Origin: an uncultured Paracoccaceae bacterium
Lineage (GTDB): Bacteria; Pseudomonadota; Alphaproteobacteria; Rhodobacterales; Rhodobacteraceae
DNA: 64,000 bases
NCBI GenBank assembly: GCA_958439195.1
Contig: OY288149.1
Location: 100,384-164,383, forward strand
Reading direction: 5' to 3'
Below, piece by piece: positions 45,201 to 52,588 of this stretch (its first letter is position 1; every line of letters begins with the position of its first letter). The notes beneath the pieces were generated by a model, which saw nothing but the letters and a program-made list of their open reading frames with translations, made no database searches and was not told where the DNA came from. A program made the position numbers and the translations under genes.

Positions 45201-45383
45201 CGTGTTGTTGAAGGCGTGGCCCATGTGCAGAGAGCCGGTCACATTGGGCGGGGGGATCATCACGCAAAACGATTCCGCGCCGGGCCTGGCGTTCGCCCCG
45301 GCGCGGAAGGCCTTGGTTTCGATCCATTGCGCAGAGATGCGCGCTTCGGATTCGGCGGCGTTGAAGGTCTTTTCCATCGGCAT
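42297..45383 (-). CDS. valS: Valyl-tRNA synthetase
   Basis: Class I aminoacyl-tRNA synthetase. 1,028 aa from ATG 45383 (begins MPMEKTFNAAESEARISAQW); upstream in-frame codons are non-conserved. HIGH box as NVTGSLHMGHAF near residue 52, KMSKS as GKKMSKSLGNVIDP, the editing CP1 domain between, and the C-terminal coiled coil that clamps tRNA (about 960-1028, IIDIAEEKARLSKTLDKLAK). A segment of about residues 527-590, just before the RDPDVLDTWFSSG block, is longer than in most ValS proteins and is encoded by distinctly lower-GC DNA (about 43620-43800). Confidence 0.96.
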   Translation of the reverse strand: MPMEKTFNAAESEARISAQWIETKAFRAGANARPGAESFCVMIPPPNVTGSLHMGHAFNNTLQDILTRWHRMQGHDTLWQPGTDHAGIATQMVTERDMAANGEPTRRDMGREAFTARVWQQKQKSRGTIIGQLQRLGCSCDWDREAFTMSGAPGAPKGEEGNFHDAVIRVFVDLYNKGFIYRGKRLVNWDPHFETAISDLEVENTEVDGHMWHFKYPLAGGATYEYVEKDADGNVTLRETRDYISIATTRPETMLGDGAVAVHPTDERYAPIVGMLCEIPVGPKESRRLIPIITDEYPDPTFGSGAVKITGAHDFNDYAVAKRGNIPCYRLMDTRARMRDDGAPYTDAARVAGQMSRAWLVAKGYATPGIAEQPFSLTEGEVDALNLVPDHLRGLDRMEARKRVIEEITAEGLAVMTRADDPRLGKSAVKPDAEGADAAVPLVESKKIMQPFGDRSKVVIEPMLTDQWFVDTVRIVQPALDAVRNGTVKIIPESGERTYYHWLDNIEPWCISRQLWWGHQIPVWYGPKKDGASYRLGLSNDEFETFCAPDETSIKKLVNEYYGGRSVEFLDDRNKAKTFFDAQAMGQSETVPMWRDPDVLDTWFSSGLWPIGTLGWPEQTDALKRFFPTSVLITGQDILFFWVARMMMMQLAVVDQVPFKTVYLHGLVRDAKGKKMSKSLGNVIDPLEIIGEYGADALRFTNAAMASLGGVLKLDTARIEGYRNFGTKLWNACRFAEMNGVWDGHATQSVAPQATATANRWIIGETARTLAEVDAALTDYRFDQAADLLYKFVWGKVCDWYVEFAKPLFDGDAANETRQTMAWVLDHCMILLHPMMPFITEELWATTGTRAKMLVHTDWPRLSADLIDPTAEREMTWVTGLIDEIRSARAQMHVPAGLKVDLVATSLSDEARNAWSRNEALIKRLARVESLTEAATAPKGSVALAASGATFALPLEGIIDIAEEKARLSKTLDKLAKEIGGLNGRLNNPAFVASAPEEVVDEARANLEARQDEAAKLQAALARLAEIG

Positions 45384-45444
45384 CGCATGCACCCCTTGCA
45401 GTCGCGGGGGTTCTAGCGCGGGCAGGGGCCAAGGGAAAGCCGGA

Positions 45445-46272
45445 TCACCCGATAAAGGGCAGGAAGGGGCGGCCTTGCAGCGCCTGTGCAAAAGTGCCGA
45501 TCACCAGCGCGGCGAAGACTGCGGCGGAGAGCCAGACCAAGCGCAGGGCTTGTGCCGGGAAAAGGCGCGCCGCCAGCAACGCGGCAAGTGGGACGAAATG
45601 CAGCGCATGGGTGGCCAGGAAATGCGCGACCCGCAGATCGCCCGCATCGCGCGACCAGCCCATCAGCCACATCTGCCGGGTGCTATCGCCCACGAAATGC
45701 CCGTCCGAGGCCGACAGATAGCCTGCGACCGGGATGGTCAGCGCGAAGGTCAGGATCAGGCCCAGCGCCACGCCCTGCCGCAGGGCGGGCGAGAGGGCGC
45801 CATCGCGGTTGCGCCAGATGGAAATGCCCATCACGAGGCTGGCCGATGTCAGCAGCACGGCAAAGGCCCCCATCACCTGATAGACCGCCGTCAGAAAGGG
45901 AATGTCGGTGTTGAAATGCGAGGCGGTATTCAGCATCGCCGCGCCGGAGAGCCAGACACATTCGGCGAGTATGGCAAAGACCACGCTTGCGGTGAACCAC
46001 CGCCACGGGCGGCCCGCCCGCGTGCCGGTGGGCATGTAGCGGGCGAAGAAGGCCAGCGATCCGGCATAGATTGCCAGCGCGTAATGGAATTTGATGGGTT
46101 TGAGCCACGGGCTGTCACCTTGAAAGACACGGGCATCCAGCGCCATCGCGCCGTAAAGCGGGATCAATGCCAGGATCAGCACCACGGTCAGGGTCGTCAG
46201 CGCCGGGGCGTCTGTCCACAGGCGGCGCAGATCGGGGAAGGGGGCGGCGGGCGTGGCAAGGGAAAGGGTCAT
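45445..46272 (-). CDS. Hypothetical multi-pass membrane protein
   Basis: 275 aa with about seven hydrophobic spans, beginning at LTVVLILALIPLYGAMALDA (about residue 28), followed by HYALAIYAGSLAFFARY, ASVVFAILAECVWLSG, AVYQVMGAFAVLLTSASLVM, and others to the C-terminus. An SHFNTDIPFLTAVY loop and HFLATHALHFVPLAALLAAR contain conserved-looking His. No family recognised. The start overlaps the stop of the ABA4-like gene by 4 bp, so both belong to one operon controlled from the TetR intergenic region. Confidence 0.7.
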   Translation of the reverse strand: MTLSLATPAAPFPDLRRLWTDAPALTTLTVVLILALIPLYGAMALDARVFQGDSPWLKPIKFHYALAIYAGSLAFFARYMPTGTRAGRPWRWFTASVVFAILAECVWLSGAAMLNTASHFNTDIPFLTAVYQVMGAFAVLLTSASLVMGISIWRNRDGALSPALRQGVALGLILTFALTIPVAGYLSASDGHFVGDSTRQMWLMGWSRDAGDLRVAHFLATHALHFVPLAALLAARLFPAQALRLVWLSAAVFAALVIGTFAQALQGRPFLPFIG

Positions 46273-46715
46273 GCGGTGGCTCCGGTCATGCGGGCGCGCA
46301 GGGTAAGGCTGGCGCGGAGGATGAAAAAGGCGAGGAAGCCTGCTGGGCCAAAGAGGAAGGTCAGCACAAGGCAGGGCAGGATGAGCAGGTGGGGGATCGC
46401 CTCGGCCCGTGCGGTGCGGGTGATCCAGGCGCCGACAAAGAGGTCGAAGGCGAGGTAATGAGCCCAGCCCGCCAGCGCGACCGATGGTTCGGTGAAGAGC
46501 GCCATCACGTTGGAAAGGCTGTCAAAGCCCCCCGGCGCATCGGACCAGTGGACAAGGATCAGCGCCGTATAGGCCACCGACAGAAGGGCGGGGATGACCA
46601 GCGCCGCCGCCAGATCGGCGGCGCGCGGCGCAAGCGGCGACAGGGCCAGCGCCAGCCAGCCCAGCATGGCCAGCGGCCCGGTATATCCGAAGAGAAGGTG
46701 GGGGTCGGTGGGCAT
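46269..46715 (-). CDS. ABA4-like (DUF4281) membrane protein
   Basis: 148 aa, four predicted membrane spans. The ABA4-type core is visible: MALFTEPSVALAGWAHYLAF with DLFVGAWITRTARAEAIPHL, and the C-terminal LVLTFLFGPAGFLAFFILR. In plants ABA4 is needed for neoxanthin synthesis, while bacterial members have no settled function. Co-transcribed with the next membrane gene (ATGA overlap). Promoter on the minus strand overlaps one TetR operator copy, so expression is probably repressed by the divergent TetR protein. Confidence 0.82.
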   Translation of the reverse strand: MPTDPHLLFGYTGPLAMLGWLALALSPLAPRAADLAAALVIPALLSVAYTALILVHWSDAPGGFDSLSNVMALFTEPSVALAGWAHYLAFDLFVGAWITRTARAEAIPHLLILPCLVLTFLFGPAGFLAFFILRASLTLRARMTGATA

Positions 46716-46726
46716 TGTGGGCTCCT

Positions 46727-46792
46727 ATCTTGACACTGTCAGGATATGGGGCGCGATGGTCCTGTCAAGGAAAATCTTGCCACTGACAAGAT
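46727..46792. promoter_or_regulatory. Twin palindromic operators between ABA4-like operon and tetR
   Basis: Two 19-bp near-palindromes occur at 46727-46745 and 46774-46792. They agree at 16 of 19 positions; the second, ATCTTGCCACTGACAAGAT, is symmetric except at one pair. On the minus strand, TTGACA (46763-46768) and TATCCT (46741-46746) are separated by 16 bp and fit a sigma-70 promoter for the membrane operon; the upstream-facing operator overlaps its -10. A half-like CCTGTCAAGG lies between the two. Binding by the TetR product is inferred from position. Confidence 0.75.
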
Positions 46793-46811
46793 TGGGGGTT
46801 ATCTGACGGGA

Positions 46812-47441
46812 ATGCCTGATCTGCCGCCCAAGCTGTTGCCAGACCTGCCCGCCAAGACCGCGCCAGCGCGGTCTTATCACCACGGTGACCTGCGGGCCGC
46901 GCTTTTGGCTGCGGCCGAAGATGAGCTGGCGGCGCGCGGGGTCGAGGGTTTTTCGCTGCGTCAGGTGGCCAAGCGGGCCGGGGTCAGCCATGCCGCGCCC
47001 GCCCATCATTTTGGCGATGCGCAGGGGCTGCTGACCGCGCTGGCGGCGGAAGGGTTTCGCCAGTTTCTCGCCGCGCAATCGGCGCGCGAGGCACAGGCCG
47101 CGCCCGACCCGGCGTCACAACTGGTGGCGGCGGGGCTGGGCTATGTCGATTTCGCGGTTGGTCGCCCGGCGCTGTTCCGGCTTTTGTGGCAATCCGAACG
47201 CCCAAATTTCCGGGTGGCAGAGTTGCAGCAGGCGGCGCGGGCGGCGTTCCAGCATCTGGTCGATCAGGTGATGGCCGCAGGCGGGCGCAGCACGGCGGAT
47301 GAGGCGGCGGCCTGGGCTATGGCGCATGGCTTGGCGGATCTGTTGGCGTCCGGGCGGTTGGAATCGGTGGGCAGCCTGCCGCCCGAGGCACGGGATGCGA
47401 TGGTGGCGGGGCTGATCCGTCGGGTTCTGCCCGCCGGATAG
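46812..47441 (+). CDS. TetR-family transcriptional regulator
   Basis: 209 aa from ATG 46812; an earlier in-frame start at 46746 would run through the operator copy and was rejected. The DNA-binding domain (about 20-70) contains YHHGDLRAALLAAAEDELAA and the HTH FSLRQVAKRAGVSHAAPAHH. The ligand domain follows (FAVGRPALFRLLWQSERPNF). Regulated targets are very likely its own gene and the divergent membrane operon. The ligand is not evident. Convergent with the Lrp gene 8 bp away. Confidence 0.9.
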   Translation: MPDLPPKLLPDLPAKTAPARSYHHGDLRAALLAAAEDELAARGVEGFSLRQVAKRAGVSHAAPAHHFGDAQGLLTALAAEGFRQFLAAQSAREAQAAPDPASQLVAAGLGYVDFAVGRPALFRLLWQSERPNFRVAELQQAARAAFQHLVDQVMAAGGRSTADEAAAWAMAHGLADLLASGRLESVGSLPPEARDAMVAGLIRRVLPAG

Positions 47442-47449
47442 CGGGCGCG

Positions 47450-47881
47450 TCATACGGCGCGATCAATCCGCGTGCTGAGATGGATCAGGCTTTCCGATGA
47501 CACCACCCCCGTCATGGCCCCGATCTGATCCAGCACCTGATCCAGAACCTGCGTGTTCGGGCAGGCGATCTGCATCAGCAGATCAAACCGACCGGATGTG
47601 GTAAAGACCCGCTCCACCTCGGCGATCGACTTCAGGCGGGTCAGGATATTGGCCTGCGCGCGGGGTTCGATCGTCAGCAGAACCGACGCGCGAATCCGCC
47701 CCTGCCGCGCCCCTTCGCCCAGTTTCAGGGTGTATCCGGCGATCACCCCGGTGGTTTCCAGCCGCTCCAGCCTGGCCTGCACCGTGGACCGCGCAACCTT
47801 TAGTCGCCGGGCCAGAGTCGCCAACGACATACGGGCATCCGCCCCCAGCAGCCCAATTATCGTCCGATCCAGTTCATCCAT
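47450..47881 (-). CDS. Lrp/AsnC-family transcriptional regulator
   Basis: 143 aa. N-terminal HTH (MDELDRTIIGLLGADARMSL, then LARRLKVARSTVQARLERLE) and C-terminal RAM/effector domain (about 65-143, with VFTTSGRFDLLMQIACPN). Size and layout are ordinary for the family, whose members respond to amino acids. It is divergent from the ornithine-decarboxylase-type gene, with a dyad in the shared gap, so it is the likely regulator of that gene. Effector (ornithine, lysine, others) cannot be stated. Confidence 0.9.
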   Translation of the reverse strand: MDELDRTIIGLLGADARMSLATLARRLKVARSTVQARLERLETTGVIAGYTLKLGEGARQGRIRASVLLTIEPRAQANILTRLKSIAEVERVFTTSGRFDLLMQIACPNTQVLDQVLDQIGAMTGVVSSESLIHLSTRIDRAV

Positions 47882-47955
47882 GCATTATGCCCGATCTTTT
47901 CGTCATTATAACGACGATTTCTTACATTTATACAGTTTTGTTCGGTGAAACTGTA
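47882..47955. promoter_or_regulatory. Promoter/operator region between lrp and ornithine decarboxylase genes
   Basis: AT-rich for this genome. TACAGTTT at 47931-47938 and AAACTGTA at 47948-47955 make an 8-bp perfect dyad with a 9-base spacer. CGTC...GACG forms another small dyad at about 47901-47916. The first is a good candidate Lrp site; it could also fold in RNA. Confidence 0.5.
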
Positions 47956-48090
47956 CATCATATGCGTCATCCTACGTTGCAGGAAAAGGGCGGCTCATAC
48001 GCACCTGGCCTGGTTGGAAAAACCACGCAGGTGCCCACCGTCGAGCAGCGGGAAGGGAACTGCGTCTTGTTGGCAGAAAGGATCACGCCG
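47956..48090 (+). ncRNA. Structured 5' leader of the ornithine decarboxylase gene (candidate speF-type RNA)
   Basis: A leader of about 135 bases precedes ATG 48091. GCACCTG (48001-48007) pairs with CAGGTGC (48028-48034), and inside it GGTT (48012-48015) pairs with AACC (48021-48024) around GGAAA. A further GCAG/CTGC arm is at about 48044-48063. A speF RNA motif is known upstream of alphaproteobacterial ornithine decarboxylase genes, which makes a cis-regulatory role plausible. I cannot confirm the consensus by eye. Confidence 0.5.
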
Positions 48091-49236
48091 ATGGGACTGT
48101 CTAAGACAATCTGGACCAACCCGACCGAATTTCTCCGCAGCCAGCAGCCGGAAAACCCGGTGCTGTTTTTCAGCCCTTCTGCGCTGCAATCGGCCGCCCG
48201 CCGTTTCATTGACGGCTTTCCCGGCATGGTTACCTATGCCGTGAAGTCGAACCCCGGCGAAGAGGTTGTCGAAAACCTGTCCGCCGCTGGCGTGCGCGGC
48301 TATGACTGCGCCTCCAGCTTTGAGATTGACCTGATCCGTCGCCTCGCCCCGGATGCCGCCATCCATTACAACAACCCGGTTCGGTCGCGCACCGAGATAG
48401 CCTATGCGGTGGAAAAGGGTGTGAAATCCTATTCCGTTGATTCGGCATCGGAATTGGCCAAGCTGATCGAACTGGTTCCTGTCCGTGACACCGAAATTTC
48501 GGTGCGGTTCAAGCTGCCCGTTGCAGGGGCGGCCTATAACTTTGGCGCAAAGTTTGGCGCGACGGCCGAACTGGCGACCGATCTGCTGCGCACCGTGGCG
48601 GCGGCTGGCTTTATCCCTTCGCTGACGTTCCACCCTGGCACGCAATGCACCGATCCCGCCGCATGGGAGACGTATATCCGCACCGCCGCCGATATTGCGC
48701 GGAATGCCGGTGTCACTATCGCGCGGCTGAATGTAGGCGGCGGGTTCCCGTCCCACCGTCTGACCGGGGTTATTCCGGCGCTGGAGGCGACCTTCGCCCT
48801 GATCGATCGTGTGGCGACCGAGGCATTCGGTGACAACCGCCCGCTGTTGATTTGCGAACCGGGCCGTGCGCTGTGTGGCGATGCGTTCACGCTGGCCGCG
48901 CGGGTCAAGGCGGTGCGGGATGACAGCCACGTGTTCCTGAACGATGGTGTCTATGGCACCCTGACGGAGCTGCCGTTGATCGGTGTGATCGACCGGATGG
49001 AAGTGCTGACCCCGGAAGGCGAGCATCGTGAAGGCGCACCGCAGGGCCGCATCGTCTTTGGTCCGACCTGCGATTCGGTGGATCGCCTGCCGGGGGATGT
49101 GATGCTGGCGTCGGATATTGCCGAAGGCGATTACGTGATCGTGCATGGGATGGGGTCGTATTCCACCGTCACCAATACCCGGTTCAACGGGTTTGGTGAT
49201 CTGATGATGGCAACGGTTCTGTCCCTGAAGGTCTGA
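48091..49236 (+). CDS. Ornithine decarboxylase-type (fold III PLP) decarboxylase
   Basis: Makes putrescine from ornithine (or cadaverine from lysine). 381 aa from ATG 48091, with AAGGATC upstream; the frame is open to 47887 but through the structured leader. PLP Lys52 in TYAVKSNPGEEVV, phosphate loop LNVGGGFPSHR, the EPGR box in LLICEPGRALCGD, and the substrate Cys in VFGPTCDSVDRLPGD. All catalytic residues are present. Length suits eukaryotic-type/alphaproteobacterial enzymes, not the ~700-aa SpeF/SpeC fold I forms. Ends in a strong terminator. Confidence 0.93.
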   Translation: MGLSKTIWTNPTEFLRSQQPENPVLFFSPSALQSAARRFIDGFPGMVTYAVKSNPGEEVVENLSAAGVRGYDCASSFEIDLIRRLAPDAAIHYNNPVRSRTEIAYAVEKGVKSYSVDSASELAKLIELVPVRDTEISVRFKLPVAGAAYNFGAKFGATAELATDLLRTVAAAGFIPSLTFHPGTQCTDPAAWETYIRTAADIARNAGVTIARLNVGGGFPSHRLTGVIPALEATFALIDRVATEAFGDNRPLLICEPGRALCGDAFTLAARVKAVRDDSHVFLNDGVYGTLTELPLIGVIDRMEVLTPEGEHREGAPQGRIVFGPTCDSVDRLPGDVMLASDIAEGDYVIVHGMGSYSTVTNTRFNGFGDLMMATVLSLKV

Positions 49237-49284
49237 TTGGGGTTCCGACGGTTTCGGGATCTGATTGACATCTGGCTAAACATG

Positions 49285-49325
49285 ACGCCCCCGGCTGGAC
49301 ATTCCGCGCCGGGGGCGTAGTTTTT
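49285..49325 (+). terminator. Rho-independent terminator after ornithine decarboxylase gene
   Basis: ACGCCCCCGGC at 49285-49295 pairs perfectly over 11 bp with GCCGGGGGCGT at 49308-49318, followed by AGTTTTT. It lies 48 bases beyond the stop codon and ends shortly before the ribosome site of the next gene. Confidence 0.9.
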
Positions 49326-49353
49326 GGCGCTGCACCTTACAGGAACAGCGCCC

Positions 49354-51624
49354 ATGAAATTCGGCCAAGCCCAACCCGCCCGCCGCCGTGAAGACATTCG
49401 CTTTTTGACAGGGCAGGGCCGGTATGTTGATGATATAACGCCGGAAAATGCGCTGCATGCGTGGTTTGTGCGGTCTGATCGGGCGCACGGGGTGATCACC
49501 GAAATTGATGTCTCTGTCGCCCGTGCCACCCCCGGCGTGCATCTGGTGCTGACCGGGGATGACCTGCGCGCGGCGGGGTTGGATACGGGGATGCGCTTTA
49601 CCCGCGTGGCCAACCGCGATGGCACCAGGGGGGCGGCCCCGGCGCGGCCTGTGCTGGCCGAAGGCCGGGTGCGGTTTGTGGGCGAAGCGGTGGCGCTGAT
49701 TGTGGCCGACACGCTGGAGGCCGCCCGCGATGCGGCGGACCTGATCGATCTGTCCATCGACGAGCTGCCGGTTTCCCTGTCGTTGCAGCCGGGAGGGGAG
49801 GCGATCCACCCTGAGGCATTGGGCAATCTGGCCTTTGATTACGGCATCGGCGATCAAGCGGCGACCGAGGCTGCGCTGGCCGCGTCCGCCCATGTCGTGC
49901 GGCTGGAGGTGCTGCACAACCGGGTGATCGTGAACCCTATGGAACCCCGCGCCGCCTGGGCGGAATGGGATGGTGCAAAGCTGCATCTTTGTGTGAACGG
50001 GCAGGGCGTTTGGACGCAGAAACAAGAGCTTGCCCGAATGTTGCGGCTGGCCCCAGATGCCGTGCGGGTGACCAACCCGGATGTGGGCGGCGGGTTCGGG
50101 ATGAAGGCGATGACCTATCCGGAATATGTGGTCATCGCGCAGGCGGCGCGGATGTTGGGCCGCCCTGTGCGCTGGATCGCCGAACGGGGCGAGGGGATGC
50201 TGACCGACAATGCCGGCCGCGATCTGGTGGCGCAGGCCGAGATGGGGTTTGACGCCGATCTGCGCATCACCGGTTATCGGGTGCGGGTGCTGTCGAACCT
50301 TGGCGCCTATAATTCGCAGTTTGCGCAGGCCATTCAATCGGACCTGTTTTCCAAGGTGCTGACCGGGGTTTACGACATTCCCTGTGCCTGGCTGAACGCG
50401 CTGGGGGTGTTTACCAATACGGCCCCGGTCGATGCCTATCGCGGGGCTGGGCGGCCCGAGGCGATCTTGACGACTGAGCGGGTCATGGACGAATCGGCGC
50501 GGGTGTTGGGGGCTGATCCGTTTGATCTGCGGCGGCGGAATTTCATCACGGCCTTCCCCTATCGCACGGTGACGGGGCAGGTGATTGATGTGGGCGATTT
50601 CGGCCGTGTCTTGTCGCGGGCTGAGGTCGAGGGGGATGTCGCGGGTTTTGCCGCGCGGCGAAAAGCCAGCGAATCCAGGGGGATGCTGCGCGGGCTGGGG
50701 TTGGCCACCTATATCGAATCAATCTTGGGCGACCCGTCGGAAACTGCGCGGCTGACACTGGACCCCGATGGTGGGGCAACCCTTTATGTCGGCACGCAAT
50801 CCAACGGGCAGGGGCATGAGACGGTTTATGCGCGGATGACGGCGGGGATGACCGGTCTGCCCGAAGACAAGATTCGAATCGTGCAGGGCGATAGTGATCT
50901 GATAACCAAAGGTGGCGGGACCGGCGGTTCACGATCCGTGACTGTGCAGGGAACGGCGACTCGCGCCACTGTCATTCAGGTGGTGGCGAAGATGAGTGAG
51001 TTTCTGGAGGCAGAACTGGGACTGACCGGCATTCGTTTCGACGAGCTGACCTTTGGCGCGGCGGGATCGAACCTGCGCCTGACTCTGGCCGAGGCGGCGG
51101 CGCTGGCGCGGGAAAAGGGGCGCGACGATCTGTGTGATCATTCGGCGACCATCACGCTGGAAGGCCGGTCTTTCCCAAATGGCGCGCATCTGGCCGAGGT
51201 GGAGATTGACCCCGAAACCGGGGCGCTGCGGATGGATCGCTATACGGTGGTGGATGATTTCGGCACGCTGATTGCGCCGGAACTGGCCGTGGGCCAAGTG
51301 CATGGCGGGGTGGCGCAGGGCTATGGGCAGGCGGTGATGGAACTGGCCGTGCATGACGAGGCGGGGCAGTTGCTGACCGCCAGCTTCATGGATTACGCCA
51401 TGCCGCGCGCGGATGACCTGCCGTTCATGGATTTCACATCGGAACCTGTGCCGTCGATCCTGAACCCGTTCGGGATGAAGGGATGCGGCGAGGCGGGGAC
51501 GGTGGGGGCGCTGGGGGCGATTTCCAACGCGGTGCGCGATGCGCTGGCAGGGCGGGGCGTGGCGCGGGTGGACATGCCCTTTACCCCGCAGCGCATCTGG
51601 CACTGGTTGCAGGCGGCGCATTGA
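49354..51624 (+). CDS. Xanthine-dehydrogenase-family molybdopterin-binding (large) subunit
   Basis: Molybdenum hydroxylase catalytic subunit. 756 aa from ATG 49354, with AGGAAC eight bases upstream. N-terminal substrate-entry domain begins RREDIRFLTGQGRYVDD; Mo-cofactor-contact blocks are NPDVGGGFGMKAMTYPEY and VDAYRGAGRPEAILTTER (the AYRGAGR type, not the AYxCSFR loop of true CO dehydrogenase). The base-like Glu is in KGCGEAGTVGALGAI. No gene for the [2Fe-2S] or FAD subunit is adjacent, so it is an orphan large subunit. aguB starts 25 bp later and is probably co-transcribed. Substrate unknown. Confidence 0.92.
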   Translation: MKFGQAQPARRREDIRFLTGQGRYVDDITPENALHAWFVRSDRAHGVITEIDVSVARATPGVHLVLTGDDLRAAGLDTGMRFTRVANRDGTRGAAPARPVLAEGRVRFVGEAVALIVADTLEAARDAADLIDLSIDELPVSLSLQPGGEAIHPEALGNLAFDYGIGDQAATEAALAASAHVVRLEVLHNRVIVNPMEPRAAWAEWDGAKLHLCVNGQGVWTQKQELARMLRLAPDAVRVTNPDVGGGFGMKAMTYPEYVVIAQAARMLGRPVRWIAERGEGMLTDNAGRDLVAQAEMGFDADLRITGYRVRVLSNLGAYNSQFAQAIQSDLFSKVLTGVYDIPCAWLNALGVFTNTAPVDAYRGAGRPEAILTTERVMDESARVLGADPFDLRRRNFITAFPYRTVTGQVIDVGDFGRVLSRAEVEGDVAGFAARRKASESRGMLRGLGLATYIESILGDPSETARLTLDPDGGATLYVGTQSNGQGHETVYARMTAGMTGLPEDKIRIVQGDSDLITKGGGTGGSRSVTVQGTATRATVIQVVAKMSEFLEAELGLTGIRFDELTFGAAGSNLRLTLAEAAALAREKGRDDLCDHSATITLEGRSFPNGAHLAEVEIDPETGALRMDRYTVVDDFGTLIAPELAVGQVHGGVAQGYGQAVMELAVHDEAGQLLTASFMDYAMPRADDLPFMDFTSEPVPSILNPFGMKGCGEAGTVGALGAISNAVRDALAGRGVARVDMPFTPQRIWHWLQAAH

Positions 51625-51649
51625 CCGCGAGGGAGTTGAAGGAGAAGCC

Positions 51650-52531
51650 ATGACCAAAGTCACCGTTGCCGCCACGCAATTTGCCTGTAGCTGGGACTTG
51701 CCCGCCAATGCCGACAGGGCCGAGGCGTTGATCCGAAAGGCCGCGGCGCAGGGGGCGCATGTCATTCTGATCCAAGAGCTTTTTGAGGCGCCGTATTTCT
51801 GCATCACAGAACGGGCGGAATATTTCCGCCTTGCCCGCCCGCTGGATGGGCATCCGCTGGTGGCGCGGTTTCAGGCCGTTGCACGGGAATTGGGGGTGGT
51901 GCTGCCGCTGTCGTTCTTTGAACGGGCGGGGCAGGCGCATTTCAATTCGGTGGCGATGATTGATGCCGATGGCGCGCTGCTGGGCCTTTACCGAAAAAGC
52001 CACATTCCGCAGGGGCCGGGGTATGAGGAGAAATATTATTTCTCGCCCGGTGATACGGGGTTCAAGGTGTGGGCCACCGCCTATGGCAGAATAGGTGTCG
52101 GCATCTGCTGGGATCAGTGGTTCCCCGAGGCGGCGCGGGCTATGGCGCTGATGGGGGCGGAGATGCTGCTGTATCCCACGGCCATCGGATCAGAGCCGCC
52201 CGCGCCGGGATATGACAGCCAGCCACATTGGGAAATGGTGATGCGCGGCCATGCTGCGGCCAATATCATGCCGGTGATCGCATCGAACCGGATCGGCACG
52301 GAAACCGCGCCTGAGGATGTGGATGTTACCTTTTACGGGTCATCCTTTATCGCGGATCAGACCGGGCAACTGGTGGCCAAGGCCACGCGCGACAGCGAGG
52401 AGGTGCTGACCGCCACCTTCGATCTGGCCGAGATTGCGGCTTTGCGCGGCAGTTGGGGGCTGTTCCGGGATCGTCGCGTCGATCTTTATGGTGCGGTGCA
52501 GACGCTGGATGGGCACTTGCGCCGGGGCTGA
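51650..52531 (+). CDS. aguB: N-carbamoylputrescine amidase (nitrilase superfamily)
   Basis: Hydrolyses N-carbamoylputrescine to putrescine, CO2 and ammonia, last step of the agmatine route. 293 aa from ATG 51650 with AAGGAG upstream. The catalytic Glu-Lys-Cys triad is complete: Glu43 in LIQELFEAPYFC, Lys116 in LYRKSHIPQG, Cys153 in GVGICWDQWFPEAAR. The sequence QELFEAPYFC is characteristic of AguB. Agmatine deiminase (AguA) is absent from the window. Coupled to an orphan molybdenum hydroxylase subunit; why is not clear. Confidence 0.93.
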   Translation: MTKVTVAATQFACSWDLPANADRAEALIRKAAAQGAHVILIQELFEAPYFCITERAEYFRLARPLDGHPLVARFQAVARELGVVLPLSFFERAGQAHFNSVAMIDADGALLGLYRKSHIPQGPGYEEKYYFSPGDTGFKVWATAYGRIGVGICWDQWFPEAARAMALMGAEMLLYPTAIGSEPPAPGYDSQPHWEMVMRGHAAANIMPVIASNRIGTETAPEDVDVTFYGSSFIADQTGQLVAKATRDSEEVLTATFDLAEIAALRGSWGLFRDRRVDLYGAVQTLDGHLRRG

Positions 52532-52545
52532 TTGCGGAAATGAAG

Positions 52546-52569
52546 AACGGCGGCCAAGGGGCCGCCGTT
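52546..52569. terminator. Bidirectional hairpin between aguB and gltA
   Basis: AACGGCGGCC (52546-52555) and GGCCGCCGTT (52560-52569) form a perfect 10-bp stem around a 4-base loop, positioned between the convergent stops. On the plus strand TTTC follows the stem; the minus strand has TTCTTC-like sequence. Confidence 0.75.
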
Positions 52570-52588
52570 TCAGGGTTTTCCAGTGCGG

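Noticed and set aside
42297..45383. valS low-GC patch considered as an intein or inserted element
   Set aside because: The patch is about 60 codons, lacks intein splice or homing motifs, and the reading frame is uninterrupted.
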